Source: Mesorhizobium sp. B2-7-2 (GTDB lineage Bacteria; Pseudomonadota; Alphaproteobacteria; Rhizobiales; Rhizobiaceae). From it: DNA of 64,000 nucleotides. The translations under genes were made by a program, and so were the position numbers. The stretch covers positions 119,307-183,306 of the forward strand of contig NZ_VFTZ01000012.1 in NCBI RefSeq assembly GCF_006440775.1. The letters run 5' to 3'. The notes beneath the pieces are model-generated. The model saw nothing but the letters and a program-made list of their open reading frames with translations, was not told the origin of the DNA and searched no databases. Of this stretch, positions 20,847 through 29,795 are shown piece after piece (within the stretch, counting starts at the first letter, position 1; each line of letters opens with the position of its first letter).

Positions 20847-21036
20847 GATCCCGCAAACGCCTCACAGACTAAAGAGAAGTCATCCGATGATCACCCACCA
20901 AAGAATGCGCTCACATTGATTCACTCAAGATGACGCTCGCGTCAGGTCTCGCAAAATACTGATGGCTCAGCTGGCCCTGCGCTGCCCACGCATCCATTTT
21001 GTCCCGCAAGTGCGTCGAGGACGCAGCATCGGCGAA

Positions 21037-21180
21037 ATGAGGGGCAACTCACACTTCGCCTCGAACTTTGCCCATCGCCGGTAACGTGGAACTTCGGTCT
21101 GGCTGGGTGCACAAGGCCACATTTTGCGACGGCGCTGACCTTCGCGACCACCGCTTCGGTTCTGGCGGTCACCAATGACA
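21037..21180 (+). pseudogene. M16 peptidase leader remnant (copy 3)
   Basis: ATG 21037 begins MRGNSHFASNFAHRR and stops. A signal-like stretch ending in VLAVTNDR follows in another frame, corresponding to the leader and first residues of the other M16 copies. Nothing of the mature peptidase remains. Confidence 0.55.
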
Positions 21181-21591
21181 GAGCCGGTCGATCGCAGCCC
21201 GGGCCAGCTTCTCTCCGGAATGAGCGTCAACGAGCGCGACTCTGCGGCAGGCAAAATGTCAGGTTCACTACAACCTATATCTGAGCACCGTCGAGGTTTT
21301 CAAAGCAAACGGCGCTTATTGGGCGCTGAGGTGTTGGCACGGCCTTTGCAAATTGGAGGTGGCAACATCGAGCGAGGTGTTTCGCCTTGTTGCCGGACAG
21401 CGAAGTCAAAGCTTCGGAAGGTTTCAGCGGGAAGGAACTCAAAGGATAATTGCGTTCTCTCTGCCGGCAAGGATGAAGAGAACGAGCACGGTAGCATACG
21501 CGGTTGATTACGTTGGCGTAATTTACTGCACAATTTTTCTTGTCTTTTGGTTACCCATCTCTCGATGAGAGCATAAACAGAAGAGAAAACA
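21181..21591. other. No recognisable gene; becomes AT-rich
   Basis: About 410 bases. The last 120 are clearly AT-rich (for example TTTTTCTTGTCTTTTGG near 21535) and could contain the promoter of the small gene at 21592. Confidence 0.35.
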
Positions 21592-21852
21592 ATGAGTGCT
21601 GAAGGTAAAAAGAGACGCGGTGTATCTGGCCTCTCAAATGCGCGGAATATTGCATTCCGCTATGGTGGTAGGCCTTCAAACTACAGTTTGGCGATAGGGC
21701 ACACGACTCATCCGCGTCTGGGCGGTTCGCTGTTCCTCAACGCTATGATCCTGGGGCAAATGCTGCCAGGATTTAACCCAAGTGAACGTATGTTGAAGGC
21801 TGCGGACGCTTGTATTGAGGTATGCCCCGCTCTTGGTGCGCCTTTCCACTGA
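21592..21852 (+). CDS. Small hypothetical protein
   Basis: An 86-codon frame from ATG 21592 with a purine-rich AGAAGAGAAAA just upstream. The product has a basic start (MSAEGKKRRG) and includes FRYGGRPSNYSLAIGH and FLNAMILGQMLPGF. No family is recognised. It ends about 40 bases before the ParB-like remnant on the other strand, so it may itself be the 5' part of a longer gene cut by rearrangement. The AT-rich upstream region with a plausible ribosome site is the main support. Confidence 0.3.
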   Translation: MSAEGKKRRGVSGLSNARNIAFRYGGRPSNYSLAIGHTTHPRLGGSLFLNAMILGQMLPGFNPSERMLKAADACIEVCPALGAPFH

Positions 21853-21889
21853 AAGAAGCCGAGAAACCGCAAATGACTTGGCAGATGGT

Positions 21890-22640
21890 ATGAACCCAAT
21901 TGTAGGCGGGCTGTGCCGCCCTTCGTCTTTGGCATCGTCCGTCTTGTACTCCCAGAAATGGAACAGTGATTGGCTTCCATAACAACAACATCGGACCGTC
22001 CGGCGTCGAGATAGCCTGCCTGGCGCCTCGCAATCGCCGTATCGACGTCGGCGGTGAAATAGCTCTCCTCGCCAAAGAGATCGAGGAGGATCTGGCGGGG
22101 ATAGATCGCAAACAGCGCGAACTTCGGTGGCATCAACTGTCCCGTGCAGCCATGCCTCCATTCGGCCCGCGGCGCGGCGCGTAGGTTGTTGAACAGCGAC
22201 AGCCATTCCTTCTACCCGTTCCTTGGTCGCTAGCGTCAACTATGCGCTCTCTCGGCCTCGAGCTCGCGGCGGCAGGTATTGCCGATTGCGCCACGGCGCC
22301 GCCTGCCTTGGGCAACTGGGCGAACCCGTTGCGCGACTTCACCCGATGTTCTCGATTAGCGAGGGTGAGAGAGCGGCCACATCGTCGCCGGTTCATGATG
22401 GCGCGCAGGTCTTCCCGGCTTGCGCTCATCGGCGATTTGTCTTTGCGGCGTGGTGACGCCGCCGTCCGGCGACGATGTCGAAAGTGTCTGGACTGCCGTT
22501 TTTGGGACCAACAGCGACTGGAGGATGCTGCGCCGGCGGATGGACGGCACGACATCGGATATGTCCGGCGCCCGCTTGCCGTCTCGCACGTCGAAAGGTG
22601 ACAAGGTGAGCTCGCCAACGCCAATATAAGCGAGTTGCAT
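21890..22640 (-). pseudogene. ParB/RepB-like nuclease-domain protein, shattered
   Basis: From ATG 22638-22640 the sequence reads GVGELTLSPFDVRDGKRAPD and IRRRSILQSLLVPK, the start of a ParB/Srx domain. After a frameshift comes TFDIVAGRRRHHAAK, the ParB motif around the arginine-rich loop. Much of the middle is deleted or unreadable. The C-terminal KFALFAIYPRQILLDLFGE and AGRSDVVVMEANH match the end of plasmid/ICE ParB-like proteins, with FWEYK following in another frame. Such proteins occur on rhizobial plasmids and islands and bind DNA for partition or nuclease functions. At least four frame changes make this a pseudogene. Confidence 0.75.
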
Positions 22641-23032
22641 GTGATGGACTCCGCCTCCGTCCGAACCTCTGCCAGACCGCCGAGGGAGCCGGTTGCGCCA
22701 AGTAGCGCAGGTTATCCGTCAGGCCACTGAGGGATGCCGAGACTGCTGATGGCTTCGGCATCCAAGATGTGACCTTCACTGTGGGCCCCTGCGGCGTAGA
22801 CGCAGAGCGGAAGAGCGCCACGTAATACCTGCGCTTGGGCAAGCCCATATCCACTGTTCGGTTTGTCTCCTAATGAGACCACCAACCAGACTAAAGCCTT
22901 GAGCAATTCGACCTTTCAAATTCGGGGATGGTCTACTAGCTGTCTGGCGGAGGCCCTATAAGGAACCCGCAGGTGCGGAATAGACCGACACCCGCCCGAC
23001 AACTCATCCGCCGCGTTTAAGAGGAACCCGGT
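22641..23032. other. Upstream region of gabD
   Basis: About 390 bases. No sigma-54 or NifA site was found. The AGAGGA at 23021-23026 serves gabD. Nothing else is recognisable. Confidence 0.4.
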
Positions 23033-24508
23033 ATGCCCCTATGCCTACCGATGATCCGCCACCTGAAATCCCCGGACCTGTTTGGCGCCATCGATCGCTT
23101 GCCGGCGCTTGGCGCGCCGGCTAGCGAGCGCACATTCGAAGTCATCAATCCATCGAGCGGCGAAGTGCTGGCGGTGCTTCCCGACATGGGTGTGGAAGAA
23201 ACGCGCGCTGCGATCGAGAAGGCTTACCTGGCGCAGCCAGGATGGGCGGGGCTGGCCGCCCGAGAACGCAGTGACGCTTTGTGGCGTTGGCATCAGCTGA
23301 TCATTGACCACACCGACGATCTTGCCGCGATACTCACTGCAGAGATGGGCAAGCCCGTTGCCGAAGCCAAGTCGGAGGTTTCGCACGCGGCCGCGTATCT
23401 GCAATGGTACGCCGAAGAGGCCAATCGCATCTATGGCGAGACGATCCCCGCGCCGTCGACAGACCGTCGCATGCTGGTGATCAAGCAGCCGATCGGTGTG
23501 GTCGGCACGATTACGCCTTGGAATTTCCCGGCGTCGATGGTGGCGCGCAAGATCTCGCCAGCCCTGGCGGCGGGCTGCGCGATCGTGCTTAAGCCTGCTG
23601 AACAGACGCCGCTTGTGGCAGGTGCAATGTTCGCCCTCGCGCACCAGGCCGGCTTTCCCGAAGGCGTCGTCAACCTAGTTTATGCATCTGAAGGTGATGA
23701 CGTCGGACGCGAACTTTGCTCTAATCCCAAGGTTCGAAAGATCAGCTTCACAGGCTCGACCGAGGTTGGCCGGCTGCTCATGCGCCAGTGCTCGGACCAG
23801 ATCAAGAAGGTCAGTCTCGAGCTCGGCGGCAATGCCCCTTTCATCGTCTTCGACGACGCCGACATCGACGCTGCGGTTGACGGCGCGATCCAGGCGAAGT
23901 TCCGCAACGCCGGCCAGACTTGCGTTTCAGCGAACCGGCTTTACGTCCAATCGAGCGTTCACGATGAATTCGTCGAAAAGTTCGTGGAGAAAGCCCGGTC
24001 CTTGTCGGTCGGCGACGGCTTCGCTCCGGCAGTGGACGTCGGACCGCTCATCGACTTGCATGCTTTGGCCAAGATCGAGTCCCACATCGCAGATGCCGTT
24101 GCCAAGGGTGGGACAATTCGATGCGGGGGCGAACGTATTGGCAAGGATGGGACCTTCTTCAAACCGACAGTCCTCACTGAAATTTCCAGCAGCATGGCGG
24201 TTGCGCAAGAGGAGACTTTCGGGCCACTGGCTCCGATCATTCAATTCACCGATGCGGATCAGGTAGTGCGTGAGGCCAACGACACGATCTACGGCCTCGC
24301 CGCCTATTTCTATGCCTCCAATCTGAAGCGTGTCTGGCGCGTTGCCGAGGCGTTGGAATACGGCATGGTTGGCATCAACACGGGGCGTATGTCTTCGGAA
24401 GCGGCGCCCTTTGGTGGCATCAAGCAGTCCGGCATTGGGCGAGAGGGTTCCCGCCACGGGCTCGAAGACTACCTCGAAATGAAATACCTCTGCATGGGCG
24501 GCATCTGA
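23033..24508 (+). CDS. gabD: NAD(P)-dependent succinate-semialdehyde dehydrogenase
   Basis: An aldehyde dehydrogenase of 491 residues, expected to oxidise succinate semialdehyde to succinate in GABA degradation, an important amino-acid route in bacteroids. Motifs include TPWNFPASMVARK (cofactor region), FTGSTEVGR, the catalytic glutamate in LELGGNAPF and the catalytic cysteine in RNAGQTCVSANR. The C-terminal SEAAPFGGIKQSGIGREG is typical of GabD. ATG 23033 with AGAGGA upstream is used; ATG 23051 is possible. No gabT transaminase lies next to it in this window, although a class III aminotransferase occurs at 36 kb. Substrate choice within the family is inferred. Confidence 0.92.
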   Translation: MPLCLPMIRHLKSPDLFGAIDRLPALGAPASERTFEVINPSSGEVLAVLPDMGVEETRAAIEKAYLAQPGWAGLAARERSDALWRWHQLIIDHTDDLAAILTAEMGKPVAEAKSEVSHAAAYLQWYAEEANRIYGETIPAPSTDRRMLVIKQPIGVVGTITPWNFPASMVARKISPALAAGCAIVLKPAEQTPLVAGAMFALAHQAGFPEGVVNLVYASEGDDVGRELCSNPKVRKISFTGSTEVGRLLMRQCSDQIKKVSLELGGNAPFIVFDDADIDAAVDGAIQAKFRNAGQTCVSANRLYVQSSVHDEFVEKFVEKARSLSVGDGFAPAVDVGPLIDLHALAKIESHIADAVAKGGTIRCGGERIGKDGTFFKPTVLTEISSSMAVAQEETFGPLAPIIQFTDADQVVREANDTIYGLAAYFYASNLKRVWRVAEALEYGMVGINTGRMSSEAAPFGGIKQSGIGREGSRHGLEDYLEMKYLCMGGI

Positions 24509-25009
24509 TCTCTATGGGATGGGCCGCCTCAGGCGCAGAATGAACCAAAGGGATGATCGAACGCTTTGGCGAACCTTCTTCCGGCTGGTTTCGGGTCGTT
24601 CACCGCGCCCCTGGCCTGCGCGCCTTAAGTGAGATCTAGACGCCGTGCTACGTGAACCGCCTCTACAGCGACGAGGCAAGGTGCCACAAGCGGACGGCAG
24701 GTTGCGCATCCTGATCCAAGCGCGGCACGTCTCGCCAGGCTTGTGGTTCGCTGGGAACTAGAGACGCATTGTCCATCAGCTGCGTTGACGCAGCGAAGTC
24801 GGCAGCCGACGGCGCAGGGCGTCGGCACGGCGAGCGGTGCGCCCGACACGTTTACGCCGCAACCTCCTTATTGCCGCACGGCCAACTGGGCGCCCTTCGC
24901 GCATCGCTCTCAATCGGTACAGTCGCCGGCATTCTCGCCTGGAGAAGATCAGTGACACAAGCCGTGCTCAGGCCGTGCATGCACGAAAGACATCGAGGGT
25001 TGATATCCA
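24509..25009. other. No recognisable gene
   Basis: About 500 bases of moderate GC with overlapping short frames and no family signature. No terminator after gabD was identified. Confidence 0.35.
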
Positions 25010-25774
25010 ATGATCACAGCGCATCTGCTCGACATGGACGGAGTCCTGGTCCGCGGCGGCCAACCGATTGCTGGCTCGGTCGGCTATGTGGCCGGGCTAA
25101 TCGCCACGGGTGAGCCGTTTCAGATCTTCACCAACAACTCGCGCTTCACACCCGAAGATCATGCCGAGCGTCTAAGAGCGGTTGGCTTCGCCGTGCAGCC
25201 AGAGCACATCTACACATCGGCGCTCGCCACTGCGCGGTTCATGGAACTGCAAAAGCCCGGATCATCTGCCTATGTCATCGGCGACCACGGTCTGGTTGAG
25301 GCTCTGCGGCAGGCAGGCTGCCGGATAACGGAGTTTTCGCCCGAGTTCGTGGTCCTCGGGGATACAATTTCGTACCACTATGAGCAGATCGCAACTGGCG
25401 CCGAGCTTGTGGCGAAGGGAGCGCGTTTTCTCGCCACCAATCCAGATGCGACTGGCCCGACCGAACGAGGCTCCCATCCGGCGTGCGGGGCAGTCGCAGC
25501 ACTAATAGAGAAGGCCACCGGCCGTCAGCCCTATTTCGTCGGGAAGCCGAACCCGTTCATGATGCGCAATGCGCTCGACCGGCTGGGAGTGCGAGCTGTC
25601 GATACCATCATGGTCGGGGACCGCATGGATACCGACGTGCTCGCAGGGCTGGAATCGGGCCTGAAAACAGCCCTTGTGCTTACTGGAGTGACCAAACTGG
25701 CTGACATAGAGCGGTTTCCATTCAGACCGGATTACGTGGTCGATTGCCTTGCGGATCTGGGCCAGATCATCTGA
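25010..25774 (+). CDS. HAD-superfamily phosphatase, NagD-like (class IIA)
   Basis: A 254-residue hydrolase with all HAD motifs: LLDMDGVLVRGG (nucleophile Asp8 and general acid Asp10), FTNNSRF (motif II), GKPNPFMMR (motif III lysine) and MVGDRMDTDVLAGLESGL (motif IV). The long central cap between motifs II and III is the class IIA (NagD/4-nitrophenylphosphatase) type, active on phosphorylated sugars or nucleotides. ATG 25010 is preceded by a weak purine tract. It stands alone on the plus strand after gabD; the physiological substrate cannot be deduced. Confidence 0.9.
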   Translation: MITAHLLDMDGVLVRGGQPIAGSVGYVAGLIATGEPFQIFTNNSRFTPEDHAERLRAVGFAVQPEHIYTSALATARFMELQKPGSSAYVIGDHGLVEALRQAGCRITEFSPEFVVLGDTISYHYEQIATGAELVAKGARFLATNPDATGPTERGSHPACGAVAALIEKATGRQPYFVGKPNPFMMRNALDRLGVRAVDTIMVGDRMDTDVLAGLESGLKTALVLTGVTKLADIERFPFRPDYVVDCLADLGQII

Positions 25775-26175
25775 ACCAACAAGCCGAAGGCACCCCGACA
25801 CCAAGCCTGAACGTGCTCCCTCTACGTTCCGGGCCGTCAACCCAGCGCAATCTGGTGGAAAGCTGGCCGCAAAAGAAGTGATAAGCATGACAAGTTAGTC
25901 GAACTACACCCACGTAGCCATGCCGGCGGTCTGCCGTTGCTGGGAAGAACTGGCTCGGCCGCTGCGTATAGCGTATACCCGACGCGGCAGCTTTTTTCTC
26001 CGTTGCGTACTCGACATTGTCACCTGTGGAACATTCGAACGTGCCTCTCGGCATCGACTGACGGGTTGAACCAGAGCGCACCTGTAAGGTCTTTCCCCGC
26101 CAAGTGGGACCGGGCGAACTGACGTTCTGGATCCGAACTGTTCGCCGGCTGATGTACGGGGCGGACCGTCACTTT
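25775..26175. other. No recognisable gene
   Basis: About 400 bases downstream of both the HAD gene and, on the other strand, the DUF2285 gene. An excisionase gene (rdfS-like), which would be expected near an fseA system, was looked for here and not seen. Confidence 0.35.
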
Positions 26176-26796
26176 TCAAAAAAGGAAATCCCTGTACCCT
26201 CCATGCATGAGGGCGCGGCCACGAGAGACAGCGCGGCGAATGCGGTCGCGCAGATGATCGCGAGGATCCCTCCAGTCGGCATGGACGCGCTGTTGACCAA
26301 TCAGCGCTTCGGCGAGCTCGCGATGTGACGCCCCAGCAAGTGAGCCGTCGAGCGCACGAAGAACGAAGGTCAAACGAGGACCCCGCTTTTCTGGCGGGAA
26401 TAAGCGGGCAGGAAGCTGTTGACCCACATTTAGACGATTGAGGGACTCGATCGCCCTAAGACGGTGCTTCGAAAGGGTCTCGGGCCAGATGGCCTCGGTA
26501 CGGAGGCAAACGGGGTGCAAGATATCCGCGCCAGAGACGGCGAGTTGGAGCGTGTGCTTGGTATCCCGAAGAAGAACATGCTGGCCCTTGTCGGGGGCTA
26601 GCAGAACCGTCGAACGGCACGGCAATGCCGAGAGCTCGAACGGCGCTGTGCCCGACCACGCGGACAGCTGTTCTGCAATGACCGGCAGCACATGAGCGCA
26701 CCATAGCGGAGACCAGAATACGACCGAATTGCGCCCATGAGACTCGGCGAAACAGAACACCCCAGCGTGACAGTTCGCAGGCCACGGTGACCACAT
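26176..26796 (-). CDS. DUF2285-domain segment (FseA/Msi171-like half)
   Basis: This frame encodes a DUF2285 DNA-binding-type domain. The stretch from VVFWSPLWCAHVLPV through STVLLAPDKGQHVLL leads to LIGQQRVHADWRDPRDHLRD and the characteristic end VSRGRALMHGGYRDFL. It has no credible start of its own and is in the +1 frame relative to the upstream DUF6499-type frame at 26456-26986, which lacks this domain. The two together equal one normal DUF6499-DUF2285 protein. In M. loti R7A a +1 programmed ribosomal frameshift joins msi172 and msi171 into the excision activator FseA; the arrangement here is the same. A simple mutation is the alternative. Confidence 0.72.
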   Translation of the reverse strand: MWSPWPANCHAGVFCFAESHGRNSVVFWSPLWCAHVLPVIAEQLSAWSGTAPFELSALPCRSTVLLAPDKGQHVLLRDTKHTLQLAVSGADILHPVCLRTEAIWPETLSKHRLRAIESLNRLNVGQQLPARLFPPEKRGPRLTFVLRALDGSLAGASHRELAEALIGQQRVHADWRDPRDHLRDRIRRAVSRGRALMHGGYRDFLF

Positions 26797-26986
26797 TGAG
26801 AAAAGGTCGGTACGACAAAGTATTGGCCTGCCGGCTTGCTGTGGTCACATCAGGCTGGAATGCTGGATTCCGGCGTAAGAACTCCCAGGCCCATTCGCGC
26901 GGCGTCAGAGCTGAGGTGTAATCGTATGATCTTTCATCGCGCCAATCAGCCCCATCGGCGCCATTCACGAGAACTGCAGGCATCAT
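26456..26986 (-). CDS. DUF6499-type N-terminal half (FseA/Msi172-like)
   Basis: ATG 26984-26986 has a strong GGGGAG ribosome site (minus strand, 26991-26996). The first 77 residues are a DUF6499-type domain: DWRDERSYDYTSALTPREW and AWEFLRRNPAFQ. After about 26760 the frame loses all resemblance and runs on for 100 meaningless codons, while the +1 frame takes up the DUF2285 continuation (WGV / VFCFAES). The joint lies at TGGGGTGTTC around 26755-26765. In R7A the equivalent gene is TraR-activated; a lux-type box stands 386 bases upstream here. Confidence 0.72.
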   Translation of the reverse strand: MMPAVLVNGADGADWRDERSYDYTSALTPREWAWEFLRRNPAFQPDVTTASRQANTLSYRPFLNVVTVACELSRWGVLFRRVSWAQFGRILVSAMVRSCAAGHCRTAVRVVGHSAVRALGIAVPFDGSASPRQGPACSSSGYQAHAPTRRLWRGYLAPRLPPYRGHLARDPFEAPS

Positions 26987-27029
26987 TTTGCTCCCCTGCC
27001 AGCCCCCAGGCAGGTCGAAACATCATGCC

Positions 27030-27345
27030 GGTTGGCAAAGCACCGGCGCAGGGGCCACCAGACCTCGACGAATGCGTTTCGTCGAAGCTGTTGCGGTCGG
27101 CACCGTTCAGGGCCGAACACGCCGGCAAATAGCGGCGACATGACCGAACCAGCGCAGCCAGCACGGCCCGAGCTGGCCAAGTGAGTTGGCTCGCCGCCAG
27201 TGGCCGGTTCCTGCGCCGCATTCCTGACGTTCCTTGAAGACCGCGTGCCGCAGCGGTGGGTTTCTAGTTGATTGTGCGCAGGTCGTCGTAGCGCCAGCGA
27301 TATAAGCTTGGCCATGGAGGTCTCCTGGGGGAAGTTCCCCGCCAT
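27030..27345 (-). repeat. Diverged direct repeat, copy 1 (leader of the DUF6499 gene)
   Basis: Collinear similarity to 28805-29125, about 1.77 kb apart. Shared points include TCTCCTGGGG at 27321 and 29099, and CACCAGACCTCGA followed by GCATTTCGTCGA-like sequence near 27056 and 28827. On the minus strand it may encode a short peptide ending RWRYDDLRTIN, of unknown family. It is probably the remains of a gene once duplicated together with the DUF6499/DUF2285 locus. Confidence 0.55.
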
Positions 27346-27371
27346 TGGAGACCAAGATTCACGCTAGGGCA

Positions 27372-27391
27372 TCCTGTATAGTTGTACAGGT
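27372..27391. promoter_or_regulatory. lux/tra-type box
   Basis: CCTGTA-N6-TACAGG, with a flanking T on each side, matches the half-sites of the classical 20-bp lux box. It lies upstream of the minus-strand fseA-like gene. A TraR-like protein is encoded at 34.7-35.5 kb, so quorum-controlled expression of the fseA-like operon is a natural inference. Confidence 0.6.
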
Positions 27392-28060
27392 GAAGGCGAC
27401 TGCTCAGAGGACCGAAAAACAGACCGGCGAGGCCCGCAATCGCTTCTTGGGTGGTGCTCACGCCGGGGTTTTCAGAGCGCTGTGGAATGCAGCGGCTGAG
27501 CTTCGCTTGCCCCTGGATGCCGCTGATTTCCGAGGCAGACTTGTCCCCACTGCCCTTGGTCCGGGTGTACTGTCAAGCGAAGTAAGGATTCGGCTCCTTG
27601 GGCGAAACGAAGACTGATCTCATCTGCTTGCGGTTTCGTGGTCTCGAGGCCGTCGCAAGGCCGGAGTGACGCTTTTCGCGACGTCGGGAGCTGTGACCGC
27701 GGATGGTGATCACCGAAGCGGGCGAGCAAGGCGTTTGCTGTCACGCAATCGCGAAACACAGCTGCGCGCCCACCGAGCGGTCGGAGGTGGGCCTATGCCA
27801 AGGGCGTCGTTCTCCATTTCTGCGCAAGTACGCAACCTCATTGTGTGACTTAAGATAAATCTTCGTGAAAATGGATGCGCCTCTCGGCGGGTTTTATCAG
27901 CCTTCTGCATTTCTGAAACAATATTTTTGCAGAGATTTACCAGAATTTTATCCAAGTAATGAGTATTCTTGGAATCAAGCTGCACGTTCCATCTAGGAAC
28001 CATACTGCACCTTCTTTAGGTGCCCCTAACTTTAAGTTTTTAGAAACAAGGCATCTGCTT
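27392..28060. other. No recognisable gene; right part AT-rich
   Basis: About 670 bases. The left two thirds contain only shadow frames; the last 200 bases are distinctly AT-rich and contiguous in composition with the GNAT gene, suggesting a transferred block. Confidence 0.35.
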
Positions 28061-28630
28061 ATGCACATCTTAGAAACGCCACACCTATTCCTGAGGCCGC
28101 CGTCGCATAGCGACGAGCTTCTTTTGCATGGCCTTCGTAGCGATCCGTTCGTGGTTAACGCCAGGGGTGGACTCGCTCCGACGATTGAGCAGTCGAAAGC
28201 TGCACTATTTGAGTTCATTAATCATTGGCAGAACAATCGTTTCGGCTTATGGATGCTGTTCGTCAAAGATCCAGACCAAGGCAACAAATTCGCTGGCTAC
28301 TGTGGGTTGGCTCGCAGCGGCCTGTACCTTCCAGAAGATCCGAATAATGTTGAAATAGTAACTTGTCTCAACCTTGCGGCTTCGGGAAAGGGGATAGCAG
28401 TCGAGGCCGGCAGGGCGGTTGTCCAATTTGCTTTTGAATATTTAAAACTGGAGAAAGTGACTTCATTCGTTCGACCAACGAACATACGTTCGCTTCGTAA
28501 GAACATTAAGATAGGATTTTTCTATGTTCGCGACCGTATACATGACAACAATACAATGAGATATTTAGAGGTTTACCCAGAAACAGCCGTAAAAGCTGAT
28601 CAATTACTTTTTTTCGATGACGCAAAATAG
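28061..28630 (+). CDS. GNAT-family N-acetyltransferase (RimJ/RimL type)
   Basis: A 189-residue acetyltransferase using acetyl-CoA; RimJ/RimL-like members acetylate protein N-termini or small amines. The start resembles the family (ETPHLFLRPPSHSDELLL). The CoA-binding A motif is NLAASGKGIAVEAGRAVV, followed by the B-region VTSFVRPTNIRSLRKNIKIG. The frame is open from 27959, but ATG 28061 aligns with the start of its paralogue at 58661 (MYTLETSHLIL). Codon use is AT-rich compared with neighbours, a sign of transfer. The target is unknown. Confidence 0.85.
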   Translation: MHILETPHLFLRPPSHSDELLLHGLRSDPFVVNARGGLAPTIEQSKAALFEFINHWQNNRFGLWMLFVKDPDQGNKFAGYCGLARSGLYLPEDPNNVEIVTCLNLAASGKGIAVEAGRAVVQFAFEYLKLEKVTSFVRPTNIRSLRKNIKIGFFYVRDRIHDNNTMRYLEVYPETAVKADQLLFFDDAK

Positions 28631-29570
28631 ACTTTATGCCGAACAGTAGCGCTGCGACCGAGTCGGCATTTCGGTGTTCGCTTAACCTCGAAGGACTTGG
28701 GAACGTGCTTCATACCGACGTGTCCGCGGGCAAGCCGTTGCGAAGAACGGGTTGAATGGGATTGAGTGCTCCCGTGCAGCCTGGGCCGGCCTCTGGACCT
28801 TTTCAGCCAATGCCGGCGCTGAGCGCACCAGACCTCGATAGAGGCATTTCGTCGAACCGTGTGCCATCGGCACTGTCGAGAGTAGAAGGCGCGCGCACCA
28901 CGCATCCAGGCCGTCGCATCCGCATAGCGGCAGCCACCCCGGCCTGTGCAGGCCAACGCAATTGATTTCAAGTCCGTGATCGGCTCGTGAGACCCGTGCC
29001 AGATTTTCCTTGAGGGGCAGTGGGCGCCGCGGTGGATTGCACGCTGGTTATGGGCAAGTTGTCATAGCGCTAGCGCTATAAGGTCAGTGATCGGGAGGTC
29101 TCCTGGGGGAATTTTCTCTCATGGACTCTACCGCCCCTCCTGAACCCGCGTATCGCATATCGGACGGCGGCCCGACATCACCCCAACCTGCCTTGGCGAC
29201 CAGTCCACTGCATTCGCCCGAACAGCTTGCTGGCTTGATCGACAGACTTCAAGAATCCAATCAAGGGGACGGTGCAGGCCGAGATTGCGGTAGAGCTTGG
29301 GCAACCCTCAGATCGCCCAAGCGGCGTCCAATTCCTTGCCTGGCTCCGGTTTTTGCCGCCGGCGGGGTCTAAACCCACAGGTGGCAGCCGGTCTTCGTCG
29401 CTCACTCGTCCATCGCATCATGGTGGCCGCCATTGACTCGCATACGCGAAGCCTTCCGGAGCGAAGATGTCGGCGGCCAACCAAATTCCTTGTGAGCTGC
29501 ACGGTGTCAGCTATCGGGCCTGAGTTGATCCGGTGATTACGCGGTGCACTCGTTGTCGCATTCGCGACGA
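28631..29570. other. Region of decayed repeats, no intact gene
   Basis: About 940 bases. Holds the second copy of the repeat described at 27030 (28805-29125) and short meaningless frames. The last 20 bases before 29571 lead into the NifA site. Confidence 0.4.
28805..29125 (-). repeat. Diverged direct repeat, copy 2
   Basis: Second copy of the sequence at 27030-27345. It is more decayed, is not followed by a DUF6499 gene and has no lux-type box. Confidence 0.5.
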
Positions 29571-29647
29571 TGTCTGACATCTGACACGGCGCTGTCAGAG
29601 CGATCGCATTGTTCCGTAAGGGCTTCCGAGTTGGCACGAGAGCTGCG
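29571..29647 (+). promoter_or_regulatory. NifA activator site plus sigma-54 promoter of the prolyl oligopeptidase gene
   Basis: TGT-N10-ACA at 29571-29586 and TGGCAC-N5-CTGC at 29632-29646. Spacing from the activator site to the -24 element is 61 bases, as at 7130. The first gene downstream is the prolyl oligopeptidase at 29796, about 150 bases away. It is the only copy of the module in the window that precedes an intact gene directly. Confidence 0.8.
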
Positions 29648-29795
29648 GTCCTATGTGCAGGAGCACTGCGACGCCACCGGTTGGGAAGAACTCATCCATG
29701 ATCACGCTTTTCGAACATGCGGACACCGCCGCAAACATTGGGCCGTCTCGAGCGGACGAGAGCCCTTCCGCTTTCATTTCTCAGGTCTTTCGGTC

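Larger units (their letters stand above)
20558..21180 (+). repeat. Direct repeat, copy B
   Basis: Second copy of the block at 19297-19890, diverging by point changes and short indels. The similarity ends within the M16 leader near 21180. Confidence 0.85.

Noticed and set aside
25775..26175. An rdfS-like excisionase gene expected downstream of an fseA system
   Set aside because: No small winged-helix or HTH frame could be read on either strand.
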